64,000 bases of DNA. Source: Phorcysia thermohydrogeniphila. Lineage in GTDB: Bacteria; Aquificota; Aquificia; Desulfurobacteriales; Desulfurobacteriaceae. The stretch is taken from assembly GCF_004339575.1 (NCBI RefSeq), contig NZ_SMFV01000001.1, positions 363,119-427,118 on the forward strand, in the 5' to 3' direction. The notes beneath the pieces were generated by a model. It saw only the letters and a list, made by a program, of their open reading frames with translations. It had not been told where the DNA came from and ran no database searches. This document shows positions 27,977 to 36,570 of this stretch, piece after piece (the stretch's first letter is position 1; every line of letters begins with the position of its first letter). The position numbers and the translations under genes are program-made.

Positions 27977-29705
27977 AAAGAACTTTCACCTTAACTATTT
28001 CCTCTCCCTTCGGGTCAATTACGTGTACAGCACAAGCAAGGCAAGGGTCAAAGGAGTGGATTGTTCTGAGAACTTCAAGAGGCCTCTCTGGGTCGGCTAT
28101 TGGGTTACCAATGAGGGATGCCTCGTAAGGTCCCATTTGTCCCTTTGTATCCCTTGGGCTAACGTTCCAAGTAGAAGGAACTACGCACTGGTAGTTCTTA
28201 ATCTTTCCGTTTTCAATAACGCACCAGTGGGAGAGAGTTCCCCTTGGAGCTTCGTGGAAGCCGCATCCCCTTATCTCTCCTGCTGGGTAGGAAGGTGGGT
28301 TGTAAATTTCAAGGTCTCCCCTTCCAATGTTGTCAACGAGTTGCTCCCACTGCTTTATCGCAAGGTCGGAGATTACCTGAGCCCTTATAGCCCTTGCAAG
28401 GTGTCTTCCCGGTGTGGACTGGAGAGCATCTACGTCCACTTTCACGCCCGCTAAGCTGCTAAGAGTTGAGAGAGCTCTATCAACGTACTTCCTCGTAAGC
28501 TCGTGTCCAAGGGCGTATCCGACGAGAACTTGCGCAAGAGGACCAACCTGCATCGGAACGTACTCGTTGCCACGTTTGAACCTTGGAGCTTTAGCCCAAG
28601 AGTACTTACCTTTCTCGTCAACAGTTCCATCTGGCTTAAATCCGGTGTAGTAAGGAACGGTTTCTTCTTCCCAAGGATGTCTGGTCCAGTCTCCTTTGTA
28701 CCAAGAGTGAGCAATACACTCACGAACGTTCTCAACAAAGTAGGGGTCTCCAAACCTCTTAATCGGCTTGACCGTAGAGAGGTCTCCCCCAAATATCGTT
28801 CCGCCCGGAAGGTCAAACACTTCTCCCTTTGTATCCTGTGGAAGGTCTGGAACTGCAAGGTAGTTGTCAACGCCCCTTCCGTACTGAAGCCACTCCTTGT
28901 AGAGAGCACATATAGCAATCACGTCAGGAACGTAAACCTTGTGGACGAACTCTCTAACCTCTTCAAGGAGTTGCTTGATGTAGTAGAGCCTTTCCATATT
29001 GAGGGTTGCTTCGTGGTCCGGATTAACAGCAGTAGAAACGCCACCTACTGCAAGGTTCTGGATGTGAGGGTTCTTACCGCCCAAGATGGCTATTGCCATG
29101 TCGGCCTTTCTCTGGTAGTCAAGGGCCTGAAGGTAATGGGTAACCGCTAAGAGGTTGACCTCAGGTGGAAGCTTCATTGCAGGGTGTCCCCAGTAACCGT
29201 TGGCAAAGGGGCCAAGCTGTCCGCTTTCAACGAACTTCTTGAGCTTTTCTTGAACGGCCTTAAATACGGAAGCACCGTTTAACTTCCAGTCAGAGATGCT
29301 CTCTGCAAGCTTAGCGGTCTTATGAGGGTCAGCCTTAAGGGCAGAAACTACGTCAACCCAGTCAAGGGCTGAAAGGTGGTAGAAGTGAACGATGTGGTCG
29401 TGGAGGGCATGGGCTGCAATTATGATGTTTCTAATCATCTGAGCGTTGTAGGGGACCTCAAGGTTAAGAGCATTCTCAACAGACCTAACGGAAGCTATAG
29501 CGTGAACAGTTGTACAAACTCCACAAATTCTCTGGGTAAACATCCACGCATCGTCTGGCTCTCTACCCTGTAGGATTATCTCTATTCCCCTCCACATCTG
29601 AGCAGAGGAGTAGGCATCCTTTATGTAGCCGTTCTCTGGTAGAACCTCTATTCTAAGGTGACCTTCTATTCTCGTAATAGGGTCAACGACTACTCTTTTA
29701 GCCAT
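27975..29705 (-). CDS. hyaB: [NiFe] hydrogenase large subunit (group 1)
   Basis: 576 residues. The L1 motif RICGVCTTVHAIASVR (near 58-73) and the L2 motif DPCLACAVH (551-559) supply the four Ni-binding cysteines. After the last His there is a 15-residue extension (VIDPKGEEIVKVKVL) of the kind removed by HyaD. Also present are GRGVDNYLAVPD and ARAIRAQVI, and ERGFHEAPRGTLSHW-like conserved stretches (GCGFHEAPRGTLSHW). It binds H2 and is exported with HyaA through the Tat pathway. It is 28 bp downstream of hyaA. Confidence 0.97.
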   Translation of the reverse strand: MAKRVVVDPITRIEGHLRIEVLPENGYIKDAYSSAQMWRGIEIILQGREPDDAWMFTQRICGVCTTVHAIASVRSVENALNLEVPYNAQMIRNIIIAAHALHDHIVHFYHLSALDWVDVVSALKADPHKTAKLAESISDWKLNGASVFKAVQEKLKKFVESGQLGPFANGYWGHPAMKLPPEVNLLAVTHYLQALDYQRKADMAIAILGGKNPHIQNLAVGGVSTAVNPDHEATLNMERLYYIKQLLEEVREFVHKVYVPDVIAICALYKEWLQYGRGVDNYLAVPDLPQDTKGEVFDLPGGTIFGGDLSTVKPIKRFGDPYFVENVRECIAHSWYKGDWTRHPWEEETVPYYTGFKPDGTVDEKGKYSWAKAPRFKRGNEYVPMQVGPLAQVLVGYALGHELTRKYVDRALSTLSSLAGVKVDVDALQSTPGRHLARAIRAQVISDLAIKQWEQLVDNIGRGDLEIYNPPSYPAGEIRGCGFHEAPRGTLSHWCVIENGKIKNYQCVVPSTWNVSPRDTKGQMGPYEASLIGNPIADPERPLEVLRTIHSFDPCLACAVHVIDPKGEEIVKVKVL

Positions 29706-29733
29706 CTTTGAAACCTCCCCATAGAGTTTTTAG

Positions 29734-30813
29734 TTACTCTTCAGACTTGGAACCTGTCGCAAGTTTCTTGGCGATACCAACACCAGCGTGAACTGCAATA
29801 GCCGCTGCTGTAACGCCAAGAGCTGTCTTTCCAATTTCAGTAGCGCTTGCCTGAATTCCCTTACCACCGGGTATCTTGACGTTTGGCAACCTCTTGTGGA
29901 ACGGAGACATGGTATCCCAGAAGTTTGGCTCTGTACAGCCGTAACAACCGTTACCGACGGAGACAGGCCATACTTCTACATCGTTAAACCTGATAACTGG
30001 ACAGTTGGAGTAGGTTTCAGGTCCCTTACATCCAACCTTGTAGAGACAGAAGCCAAGCTTGTGTCCTTCGTCTCCGAACTGCTCAACGTACCTTCCTTCG
30101 TCAAAGTGAGGCCTTCTTTCGCAGTGGTCATGAATCTTCCTTCCGAAGGCAAAGAGGGGTCTTCCATACCTGTCAGTTGGAGGAAGCTTCTTAAAGGTGA
30201 GGTAGTACAGAACGGTAGAGAGGAAGTTGTGAGGGTTTGGTGGACAGCCGGGGACGTTGATGATTGGCTTGTCCTTGATGATGTCCCTAACGCCTACTGC
30301 ACCCGTTGGATTGGGTTTAGCTGCTTGGATTCCGCCAAAGGAAGCACATGTTCCAATTGTAATTATTGCAATTGCTTTCTCTGCCGCTTTTTTAAGTATT
30401 TCTACTGCTGTCTTTCCAGCAATCTTACAGTAAACTCCCCCATCCTTGAGGGGAATTGCTCCCTCAACTACTAAAATGTAGTTACCTTCTTCTATAGCTT
30501 TTTCTAAGTTTTCCTCCGCCTGCTTACCAGCAGCAGCCATGAGAGTTTCGTGGTAGTCAAGGGAAATCAGGTCAAGGATTAGAGATGCTAAGTCTGGATG
30601 TGATGCCCTAAGGAGAGACTCTGAACACCCCGTACACTCCTGAAAATGAAGCCAAACAACGCGGGGCCTTTGAGGGTTCTGGGCAGCTTCTGCCACTTTG
30701 GTCACCATTTCCATCGGAAGTCCCATAGCAGCTGTTGCTATAGCGCAGGCTCTAAGAAACCCCCTTCGTGAAACGGTTCCCGGGAGTCCCCCCATAAAGA
30801 TGCTTCTATCCAT
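29734..30813 (-). CDS. hyaA: [NiFe] hydrogenase small subunit (group 1, Tat-exported)
   Basis: 359 residues. The N-terminus is a Tat signal (VSRRGFLRACAIATAAMG; twin arginine RRGFLR). The proximal cluster ligands are in WLHFQECTGCSESLLR, GTCASFGG and VPGCPPNP. The medial/distal cluster ligands lie in the region from HDHCERRPHF to GNGCYGCTEPNFWD. Near the C-terminus is a hydrophobic helix (about 325-345) that anchors the protein to the membrane beside HyaC. It is the first gene of the hya operon. The ATG follows AAGGAGG, with a promoter and palindromes upstream. Confidence 0.97.
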   Translation of the reverse strand: MDRSIFMGGLPGTVSRRGFLRACAIATAAMGLPMEMVTKVAEAAQNPQRPRVVWLHFQECTGCSESLLRASHPDLASLILDLISLDYHETLMAAAGKQAEENLEKAIEEGNYILVVEGAIPLKDGGVYCKIAGKTAVEILKKAAEKAIAIITIGTCASFGGIQAAKPNPTGAVGVRDIIKDKPIINVPGCPPNPHNFLSTVLYYLTFKKLPPTDRYGRPLFAFGRKIHDHCERRPHFDEGRYVEQFGDEGHKLGFCLYKVGCKGPETYSNCPVIRFNDVEVWPVSVGNGCYGCTEPNFWDTMSPFHKRLPNVKIPGGKGIQASATEIGKTALGVTAAAIAVHAGVGIAKKLATGSKSEE

Positions 30814-30855
30814 TTTGTCCTCCTTATATCAGTTTATGCATCAACTTTTTACAAG

Positions 30856-30884
30856 ATTTTAGAGAAAGTCTTTAAGCTCGTCAA
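30856..30884 (-). promoter_or_regulatory. Promoter of the hya operon
   Basis: Minus-strand reading gives TTGACG (30884-30879), a 17-base spacer and TAAAAT (30861-30856). This is close to the sigma-70 consensus at ideal spacing. It lies about 45 bases upstream of the hyaA ATG and just downstream of the palindromes at 30886-30967. Confidence 0.7.
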
Positions 30885-30885
30885 G

Positions 30886-30967
30886 AGTATCATAAAGATT
30901 TTATTTTCTTTATTTTGAATTTTATGATACTTAATTAAGTATTTTTTATATAAAGAATTCTTTATAT
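30886..30967. promoter_or_regulatory. Cluster of palindromic operator candidates upstream of hya
   Basis: Three elements lie directly upstream of the hya -35 box. (1) AGTATCATAAA (30886-30896) is the exact inverse of TTTATGATACT (30921-30931). (2) ATACTTAATTAAGTAT (30927-30942) is a perfect 16-bp palindrome. (3) ATATAAAGAATTCTTTATAT (30948-30967) is a perfect 20-bp palindrome. Their position upstream of -35 suits activator binding or an upstream repressor. Candidates are the ArsR-type protein encoded just upstream, or NikR. The region is very AT-rich, so some palindromy could be chance. No gene is visible in the 30814-31086 gap. Confidence 0.6.
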
Positions 30968-31086
30968 GCTAACGAGAAAATCGGGCAGGTAAAAAAAAAC
31001 AACCACCACAGCCAATCCTGAATTCAACAAATAACACCCCCCTCCACACGAAGATAAAGAGAAGAGATAAGTAGAACTGGAAGACT

Positions 31087-31374
31087 TTAACCAAACAGGA
31101 TGTCTAAAATTTCCTTTACAACAGGATTGGAAAGCCTATACATAACTTTCGTTCCTTCCTTCCTAAAGGAAAGGATTCCCAGCTCCTTCATCAGTCCAAC
31201 GTGTTGGGAAACCTTTGGCTGGGAAATTCCAAGGATGTTAACTAAGTCCTTAACGCACATTTCTTGCTCGTAAACAAGAAGAGCTATTGCAAGCCTTTCT
31301 GGATGACCAAGAACCTTAAGGAACTCTGCCTTCTCTAAGAACTCTTCTTTCAGAACACTTTCGTAGGTAATCAT
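31087..31374 (-). CDS. ArsR-family transcriptional regulator
   Basis: 95 residues from the ATG at 31374, which is preceded by GAGGAGG; a TTG 21 bases upstream is a weaker option. The winged helix is KVLGHPERLAIALLVYEQEMCVKDLVNILGISQPKVSQHVGLMKELGILSFRKEGTKVMYRLS. The ISQPKVSQHVGLMK part is the recognition helix. It has one cysteine, in EMCVKDL, at the position where ArsR/SmtB metal sensors carry CVC, so a redox or metal sense is possible but not shown. It is the last gene of the hypF-frhAGB operon and lies directly upstream of the hya control region, so it may link the two hydrogenase operons. Confidence 0.88.
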   Translation of the reverse strand: MITYESVLKEEFLEKAEFLKVLGHPERLAIALLVYEQEMCVKDLVNILGISQPKVSQHVGLMKELGILSFRKEGTKVMYRLSNPVVKEILDILFG

Positions 31375-31375
31375 T

Positions 31376-32278
31376 TTAGAATACCTCCTCTTCAATATTA
31401 AAGTCGCTTATCGCGTTCCAAACTCTGTAAAACTTCCTAAACCTATTTCCATCCCACTTGGAACCCGGTAGTCCCATTTCAACCCTTTCTAAGATAGAGT
31501 CTATGTTGAGAATCATCTTTTTCCTAAGGAGTTCCTCAACGTAAGAAATGTCTGATATTCTTAAAATATTAAATTTCAGGAGAGAAGGAAACCTCTTCTG
31601 GAGCAATCCGAGGGTTCTCCACCCCCTCTCACTCCTTATTATAAATATTCCGCTGTTTTCTTCCCTTTCAGGAATGTAAGTTATATCCGAACCTCTGGCT
31701 GAAAGGTTCAAACAGTACCTACAGGCAGAGCTCACGTAGTGGTGGTGAACTTCCACGTTGACCGGGAGCTCCTTCCCTGAGGAGAGTTTATAAACCAGAC
31801 CCAACTCCGTGTAATAGCACCTTTCAACTTCTTCTCTTTCACCCAAAAGGTCAAGGACTTCACAGCTTAAACTCTCCTGAGTAAGCGCTCCGGTACAGAG
31901 GATACCCACTTTTAGAGCTACCGCTGTCTTTACCCAGTTACAACCGATACCGTAGTACTGGGTCTTGTTTAAGCCGTCCATCACGCAGGAAGGAGCAACT
32001 ACCGCAATTCTACTCAGGTGATACTTCTGAATGGCCTTTTTAAGAAGGGTGTTTATTCCAAAAGAGCTGTTTATAGGAGAGAGCTCTATCTCAGCAGGAG
32101 TTCTAAAGAGCTTTGGAACTATCTTTTCTTCTTCCCTTTTTGCAGAAAGAACCCCATCTATGATTTCCAGTTCCATCACCTTTTTAAGAACTAACTGGAG
32201 AGGATTTTCCCCCTCAGAAACTACACGATAGATGCTTTTTACCTTCCCCAACAAGAAGTTCCTATCCAGCCTTAGCAT
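31376..32278 (-). CDS. FrhB-like flavin subunit (coenzyme F420 hydrogenase beta family)
   Basis: 300 residues. Family features are RIAVVAPSCVMDGL (the PCQ/PCL-like pocket), GIGCNWVKTAVALKVGILCTGALTQE (FxGLFC-like), SACRYCLNLSARGSDITYI (the CRYCLDLSAxxADI cluster/flavin motif) and IFIIRSERGWRTL. FrhB/FdhB proteins bind FAD and an Fe-S cluster and pass electrons to F420 or, in bacteria, to other carriers. The N-terminal CGxC-type cysteines of methanogen FrhB are not evident. The next gene starts after 9 bp. Whether this organism makes F420 cannot be judged here. Confidence 0.78.
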   Translation of the reverse strand: MLRLDRNFLLGKVKSIYRVVSEGENPLQLVLKKVMELEIIDGVLSAKREEEKIVPKLFRTPAEIELSPINSSFGINTLLKKAIQKYHLSRIAVVAPSCVMDGLNKTQYYGIGCNWVKTAVALKVGILCTGALTQESLSCEVLDLLGEREEVERCYYTELGLVYKLSSGKELPVNVEVHHHYVSSACRYCLNLSARGSDITYIPEREENSGIFIIRSERGWRTLGLLQKRFPSLLKFNILRISDISYVEELLRKKMILNIDSILERVEMGLPGSKWDGNRFRKFYRVWNAISDFNIEEEVF

Positions 32279-32287
32279 TTCTTCCTC

Positions 32288-33025
32288 TTAGTAAACCGGT
32301 TGTGGATAAGGTTTGAAACTCTGCGGACACGCTGCAAGGCACGAACCGCAGTGAACGCAGAACAATGGATTAAAGGTTGGCTTCCCGTAAGTGTAGTTAA
32401 AGCCAAGGGCCCTTGCCGGACACGCAGTTACGCACGTTCCACATCCTACGCAGAGTCCCTTATTTATGACTTCCTTGACAACATCGTAGCCGGAAGCGTC
32501 CTTAGAGGAAGCCATAAATTCAAAGGGTTGTAAGAAATCCTCGTTTACCTCAAGGAGAGCCAGCATGAAGTTGTAGAGCAAAGATGGGTTGGGAGGACAG
32601 CCGGGAATTGCGTACTTAATCTTTCCCTTAAGTATCTCTACTTCTGTTAGTGGAATAAAGGACTGATGCGACGGTTGGGGAGGTTGACTCCCAACGCTTA
32701 ACCTTCTTATTCCGCCGAAGGAAGCACAAGCTCCAACCGTAACGATTATGTTTGCTTTTTCTGCAAGCTCCCTTGCTAAAGAGAGGTGTCTCTTGTCTTC
32801 TATGCACAAAGTTCCTTCTGCGAAGGCAACGTGCATACGGGGTATAGTTTCCCTCTTCGTTAACATATTGGAGTAGACAAGCTCTACCGTATCAAGTATT
32901 TCAACGGCATCTTCAAACATGTCAAGGAAGGAAACTTGACATCCCGAACAGCTGGAAAAGTGGAAGAAACCTACTTTTACCTTGAGGTCATCCTCAAATA
33001 TAAAATCCTCCTTTGAGAAGAACAT
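32288..33025 (-). CDS. [NiFe] hydrogenase small subunit (FrhG/MvhG-like)
   Basis: 245 residues from the ATG at 33025, which has GGGAG seven bases upstream; an in-frame start further upstream would overlap the previous gene. The small-subunit core has FSSCSGCQVSFLD, TVGACASFGG and AIPGCPPNP, the ligands of the proximal [4Fe-4S] cluster. The C-terminus adds two ferredoxin motifs, CVGCGTCVTACP and CVHCGSCLAACP. No signal peptide is present, so it is cytoplasmic. The pairing with an FrhB-like protein and a compact large subunit is the FrhAGB arrangement. Confidence 0.9.
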   Translation of the reverse strand: MFFSKEDFIFEDDLKVKVGFFHFSSCSGCQVSFLDMFEDAVEILDTVELVYSNMLTKRETIPRMHVAFAEGTLCIEDKRHLSLARELAEKANIIVTVGACASFGGIRRLSVGSQPPQPSHQSFIPLTEVEILKGKIKYAIPGCPPNPSLLYNFMLALLEVNEDFLQPFEFMASSKDASGYDVVKEVINKGLCVGCGTCVTACPARALGFNYTYGKPTFNPLFCVHCGSCLAACPQSFKPYPQPVY

Positions 33026-33036
33026 TACGAACTCCC

Positions 33037-34209
33037 TTAGTGTACAGCACAAACTATGCAGGGGTCGTAAGCTCTCACCACGAACTCCACCTTTGACGCA
33101 GGCACACCCCTTAGAGCTCGTGAAATAGCTATAAGGTTAATTTCTGTAGGAACTACAATCTTATAATAAGTTATTTTCCCGCTCTTGTCCAACTTGACGG
33201 CATGAAGGTTAGTCCCCCGAGGAGCCTCATGAACTCCAACACCCAAAGTTTCTCCGTCTGAGGTAGGGAAGGTTCTGTTCCAAAGTTCTCCGTTAAAAGA
33301 GTGGTTTTCAAGAATCTCCCTTATCCTTTCAAGTGCTTCTAAATTCTCCAGAGCCCGCAAGATATGGAGCTCCTTCACTCCCCCTTTCGGCCTGTAACCT
33401 TCAAAGAGAACTTTCCTTGCTCTGGGCCCGGTCTCAACGGGTAAACCGTCAATAAAGGGATAGAGGTTCGTTACTTCCCGTTTTAGCTCTCCTTCAAAGA
33501 GCTCTTGGGGGTATTTAAAGGTAATCCTATTAAAGTCAAAAGGTTTCCCGTAGAACTTATCTGTGGAGAAAAAGGGTAGGTCATGAGAGCCGAAAGTCTC
33601 ATCTAAGCCCTCCCTTTCCCACATCCTATCTATTCCAGTTGTAAACTCTTCATAGAGCTCCCTAACCAGAGGCTCTATCTCCTCTATGGAGGAGAGGAGC
33701 TTTTCCCTTATAGAGTCCTCAACAGGTTCTGAAATTCCCCCAACCCTTACGTTTGGCGAGTGGATTATCTCTCCGCCCAAGGTTTCAAGAAGTTCACCTG
33801 TAAACTTCCTTACTCTTTGAACTCTCTTGATAAAGGAAAACCTTTCATCCTTTTCGGGGAAGAGGTCCTCAGAAATCACTATCTGGTGGAGGAAGTTGTT
33901 GTATACGCGTACTGCAAGGCCGAGAACCTCCCTTAGGAGCTCAGCCTCCGGAGGAACTTCTATGCCGGCTGCCGCCTCAACTGCCCTTGCGGAAGCTATA
34001 GCGTGGGTTACCTGACAGAGCCCACAAATCCGAGAGGTAATAATGGGAGCAGAAATCGCCTCTTTGTCTATGAGGAGGGTTTCAAAACCCCGAACCGGCA
34101 CGAGGGCAAAGTAAAAACCCTCCTTTACTACGCCGTCTTCAACCTCAAGGTAAAGCCCCGAGTGCCCCTCAGTTAGCGGAATGCCTTCTATTTTTAGCAC
34201 CTTCCTCAA
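33037..34209 (-). CDS. [NiFe] hydrogenase large subunit lacking a C-terminal extension (FrhA-like)
   Basis: 390 residues, short for a large subunit, as in group 3 enzymes. The L1 motif is RICGLCQVTHAIASARAVE (near 60-78) and the L2 motif is DPCIVCAVH. The coding sequence stops (TAA) directly after that histidine. Cleavage by a maturation protease normally occurs after this residue, so here the mature C-terminus is encoded directly. HEAPRGTNLHAVKLD is also conserved. The start overlaps the hypF end by 4 bp. It is likely cytoplasmic and partners the FrhG- and FrhB-like proteins. Confidence 0.92.
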   Translation of the reverse strand: MRKVLKIEGIPLTEGHSGLYLEVEDGVVKEGFYFALVPVRGFETLLIDKEAISAPIITSRICGLCQVTHAIASARAVEAAAGIEVPPEAELLREVLGLAVRVYNNFLHQIVISEDLFPEKDERFSFIKRVQRVRKFTGELLETLGGEIIHSPNVRVGGISEPVEDSIREKLLSSIEEIEPLVRELYEEFTTGIDRMWEREGLDETFGSHDLPFFSTDKFYGKPFDFNRITFKYPQELFEGELKREVTNLYPFIDGLPVETGPRARKVLFEGYRPKGGVKELHILRALENLEALERIREILENHSFNGELWNRTFPTSDGETLGVGVHEAPRGTNLHAVKLDKSGKITYYKIVVPTEINLIAISRALRGVPASKVEFVVRAYDPCIVCAVH

Positions 34210-36452
34210 ATTAGCCCTCCGTAAACGGCCTGTCCTAAGGAAATTCCTCCATCGTTGGGAGGAACTATCTGGTGAAGGAGAACTTTAAAACCTCTTTTAG
34301 TTAAAGTTCTGTATAGAGCCTCCGTTAAAAGCCTGTTCTGGAAAACCCCACCAGAAAGGGCAACGGCGTTAAGACCCGTTTCGTCCCTTAGCCTTTCAAC
34401 AACCTCAACAACCATTTTAACAACCGTGTTGTGGAACTTTCTCGCTATCTCCTCTACAGAAAGGGAACTTTTATCCTTTACTAACTGCTCAATAACCGGT
34501 CTCCAGTCAACCTCACTGTCAAAAAGGTCAAAGTGGTAGGATTCTTCCGTGTTGAACTTAAGAGCTCTCTGCTCAAGAAGTATGGCTGCCTGAGCTTGGT
34601 AACTAACCTTCTCCCTTATTCCTAAAATAGCAGAAACGCCGTCAAACAGCCTTCCCATACTTGAGGTTAGAGGAGAGTTTATTCCCTTTTTTACCATCTG
34701 TTCTATAAATAACAGCCTTTTAGGCTCAACCTTTAAAACTTTTTTCGGGTCAATGCCGGACTCTAAGAGGAGGAAAACAGCAACTCTGTAGGGTTCTTTC
34801 ACGGCCTTATCGCCACCGGGAAGCCTAAAGGTCTTAAGGTGAAACTTCCTCTCAAACTCTGTATACCCGGCAACTAAAAACTCTCCTCCCCAGATAGTTC
34901 CGTCCTCCCCGTAGCCTGTCCCGTCAAAGGAGACTCCTATGACCTTACTCTCAAGGGGAACTTCGTTTTCTGCCATACAGGATATAACGTGGGCGTGGTG
35001 GTGGAAGACCTGAACGAGCTTATCCGAAAACTTTTCTTTTCCGAATCGGGTAGAGTAGTAAAGGGGGTGTCTATCACAGACGACAACTTCCGGCTCTACC
35101 TCAAAGAGGTTCAGCATATCACTAACAACTTCCTCAAAAAAGCTCTCTGCCTTTGGGTTGTCAATGTCGCCTACGTGCTGTGAGATGTAAACCTTGTTCT
35201 CCTTTGCAACGGCAACGGTGTTCTTCATGTGGACGCCAAGGGCTAACACAGGTCTCTTTAAAGAGAAGGGAAGTAGAACCGGTAGAGGAACAAAACCCCT
35301 TGAGCGACGGATTGGAACTTGTCTTCCGGCCACTATTCTGACAACGGAGTCGTCACAGCGACGGACTATACGCCTATTGTGAACCAGAGCTCCATCTGCA
35401 ATACTGCCAATAATGGAGAGAGCTCCCTCGTTGTCCTTTATTATCGGCTCGTCTGTAACGTTAGCACTTGTTGCAACGATTGGCCTTTTAAAGTCCCTGA
35501 GTATTATGTAGTGTAGTGGCGTATAGGGTAGGAAAGCCCCGACTGTAGAGTTCTCCGGAGAAACGGACTCTGCAAGGTCTGTGTCTGGCTTTCTGTCGAG
35601 AATTACAATGGGAGCTTCAACTGATGTGAGAGCTCTCTCCTCTAAGGGAGAAACGAAGGCGTACCTCTTAACAGTTTCTATATCAGGAAACATAACGGCA
35701 AAGGGCTTTTCTTCCCTCCTCTTGCGATGGCGGAGCTCTTTAACAGCCTCTTCGTTCGTTGCATCACAGATTAAGTGAAAGCCCCCAAGTCCCTTTACTG
35801 CTAAAATCTTTCCAGACTTTAAATATTCGGTAACTTTTCTTAGGGCTTCTTCTCCTTCAGCAACTAAGCTTTTCTCCTCGTCAAAGAAAGAGACGGTAGG
35901 GCCACACTCAGGGCAGGCGTTTGGCTGGGCGTGAAAGCGTCTATCTGTAGGGTCTTCATACTCAGAGAGGCACTTTTCACACATTTTAAATTCTTTCATA
36001 CTCGTGTTCGGTCTATCGTAGGGGAGTTCCTCTATAATCGTGAAACGAGGGCCACAGTTTGTACAGTTTATAAAGGGGTAGCGGTAGCGCCTGTCTTTTG
36101 GGTCAAAGAGCTCCTTTAAACACTCACTACACGTTGCAAGGTCTGGAAGGACTGAGACCTTTACCTCTCCACCCTTTTCGCTCTTCCTTATCTCAAAGTC
36201 CTTATATCCAACGGGCTCTAAGAACTTATACTCAAGGCTGAAAATCTTGGCTATCGGGGGTTTTTCCTTTTGAAGCCTTATTAAAAAAGTGTGGAGCTCC
36301 TCCTTTTCCCCTTCAGCCTCAATCACAACTCCAAGCTCCGAATTCAGAACATAACCTTTTAACCCGAGCTCCTTAGCAAGCCTATAAACGAAAGGCCTAA
36401 AACCAACCCCTTGAACAAGTCCAGTAACAAAAACTTTAACCCTTACCTTCAA
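34206..36452 (-). CDS. hypF: Carbamoyltransferase HypF
   Basis: 748 residues with all domains in order: acylphosphatase (GLVQGVGFRPFVYRLA), two Zn fingers (CSECLKELFD / CTNCGPRF / CEKCLSEYED / CPECGP), the YrdC-like domain (KGLGGFHLICDA; KRRREEKPFAVMF) and the Kae1-like domain (VFHHHAHVISCMAEN; GVSFDGTGYGEDGTIWGGEF; ALSGGVFQNRLL). It makes the thiocarbamate on HypE that becomes the CN ligand of the NiFe site. It opens the operon with the Frh-like hydrogenase. Confidence 0.96.
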   Translation of the reverse strand: MKVRVKVFVTGLVQGVGFRPFVYRLAKELGLKGYVLNSELGVVIEAEGEKEELHTFLIRLQKEKPPIAKIFSLEYKFLEPVGYKDFEIRKSEKGGEVKVSVLPDLATCSECLKELFDPKDRRYRYPFINCTNCGPRFTIIEELPYDRPNTSMKEFKMCEKCLSEYEDPTDRRFHAQPNACPECGPTVSFFDEEKSLVAEGEEALRKVTEYLKSGKILAVKGLGGFHLICDATNEEAVKELRHRKRREEKPFAVMFPDIETVKRYAFVSPLEERALTSVEAPIVILDRKPDTDLAESVSPENSTVGAFLPYTPLHYIILRDFKRPIVATSANVTDEPIIKDNEGALSIIGSIADGALVHNRRIVRRCDDSVVRIVAGRQVPIRRSRGFVPLPVLLPFSLKRPVLALGVHMKNTVAVAKENKVYISQHVGDIDNPKAESFFEEVVSDMLNLFEVEPEVVVCDRHPLYYSTRFGKEKFSDKLVQVFHHHAHVISCMAENEVPLESKVIGVSFDGTGYGEDGTIWGGEFLVAGYTEFERKFHLKTFRLPGGDKAVKEPYRVAVFLLLESGIDPKKVLKVEPKRLLFIEQMVKKGINSPLTSSMGRLFDGVSAILGIREKVSYQAQAAILLEQRALKFNTEESYHFDLFDSEVDWRPVIEQLVKDKSSLSVEEIARKFHNTVVKMVVEVVERLRDETGLNAVALSGGVFQNRLLTEALYRTLTKRGFKVLLHQIVPPNDGGISLGQAVYGGLI

Positions 36453-36570
36453 GTTACTCCCTCAAACCTTAGCATTACGACCAATTAAAATTAACCCAAA
36501 GAAATCACAAGAGAAAAGGTCAAGTGGTAGAATTCCCTTTGGCAAAGGGACTAAAGAGAAGGGGTAGAAA

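Noticed and set aside
28503-29150. 215-residue plus-strand ORF opposite hyaB
   Set aside because: A shadow of the strongly conserved large subunit; no recognisable domain.
29788-30474. 228-residue plus-strand ORF opposite hyaA
   Set aside because: Antisense to a conserved gene; composition typical of a mirrored reading frame.
30886-30931. Canonical NikR operator GTATGA-N16-TCATAC
   Set aside because: The half-sites are GTATCATAA/TTATGATAC and the spacing is longer, so the consensus is not met.
36453-36570. tRNA-like sequence (GGTCAAGTGGTAGAATTCC) before argS
   Set aside because: No acceptor stem, anticodon arm or TTC loop can be completed.
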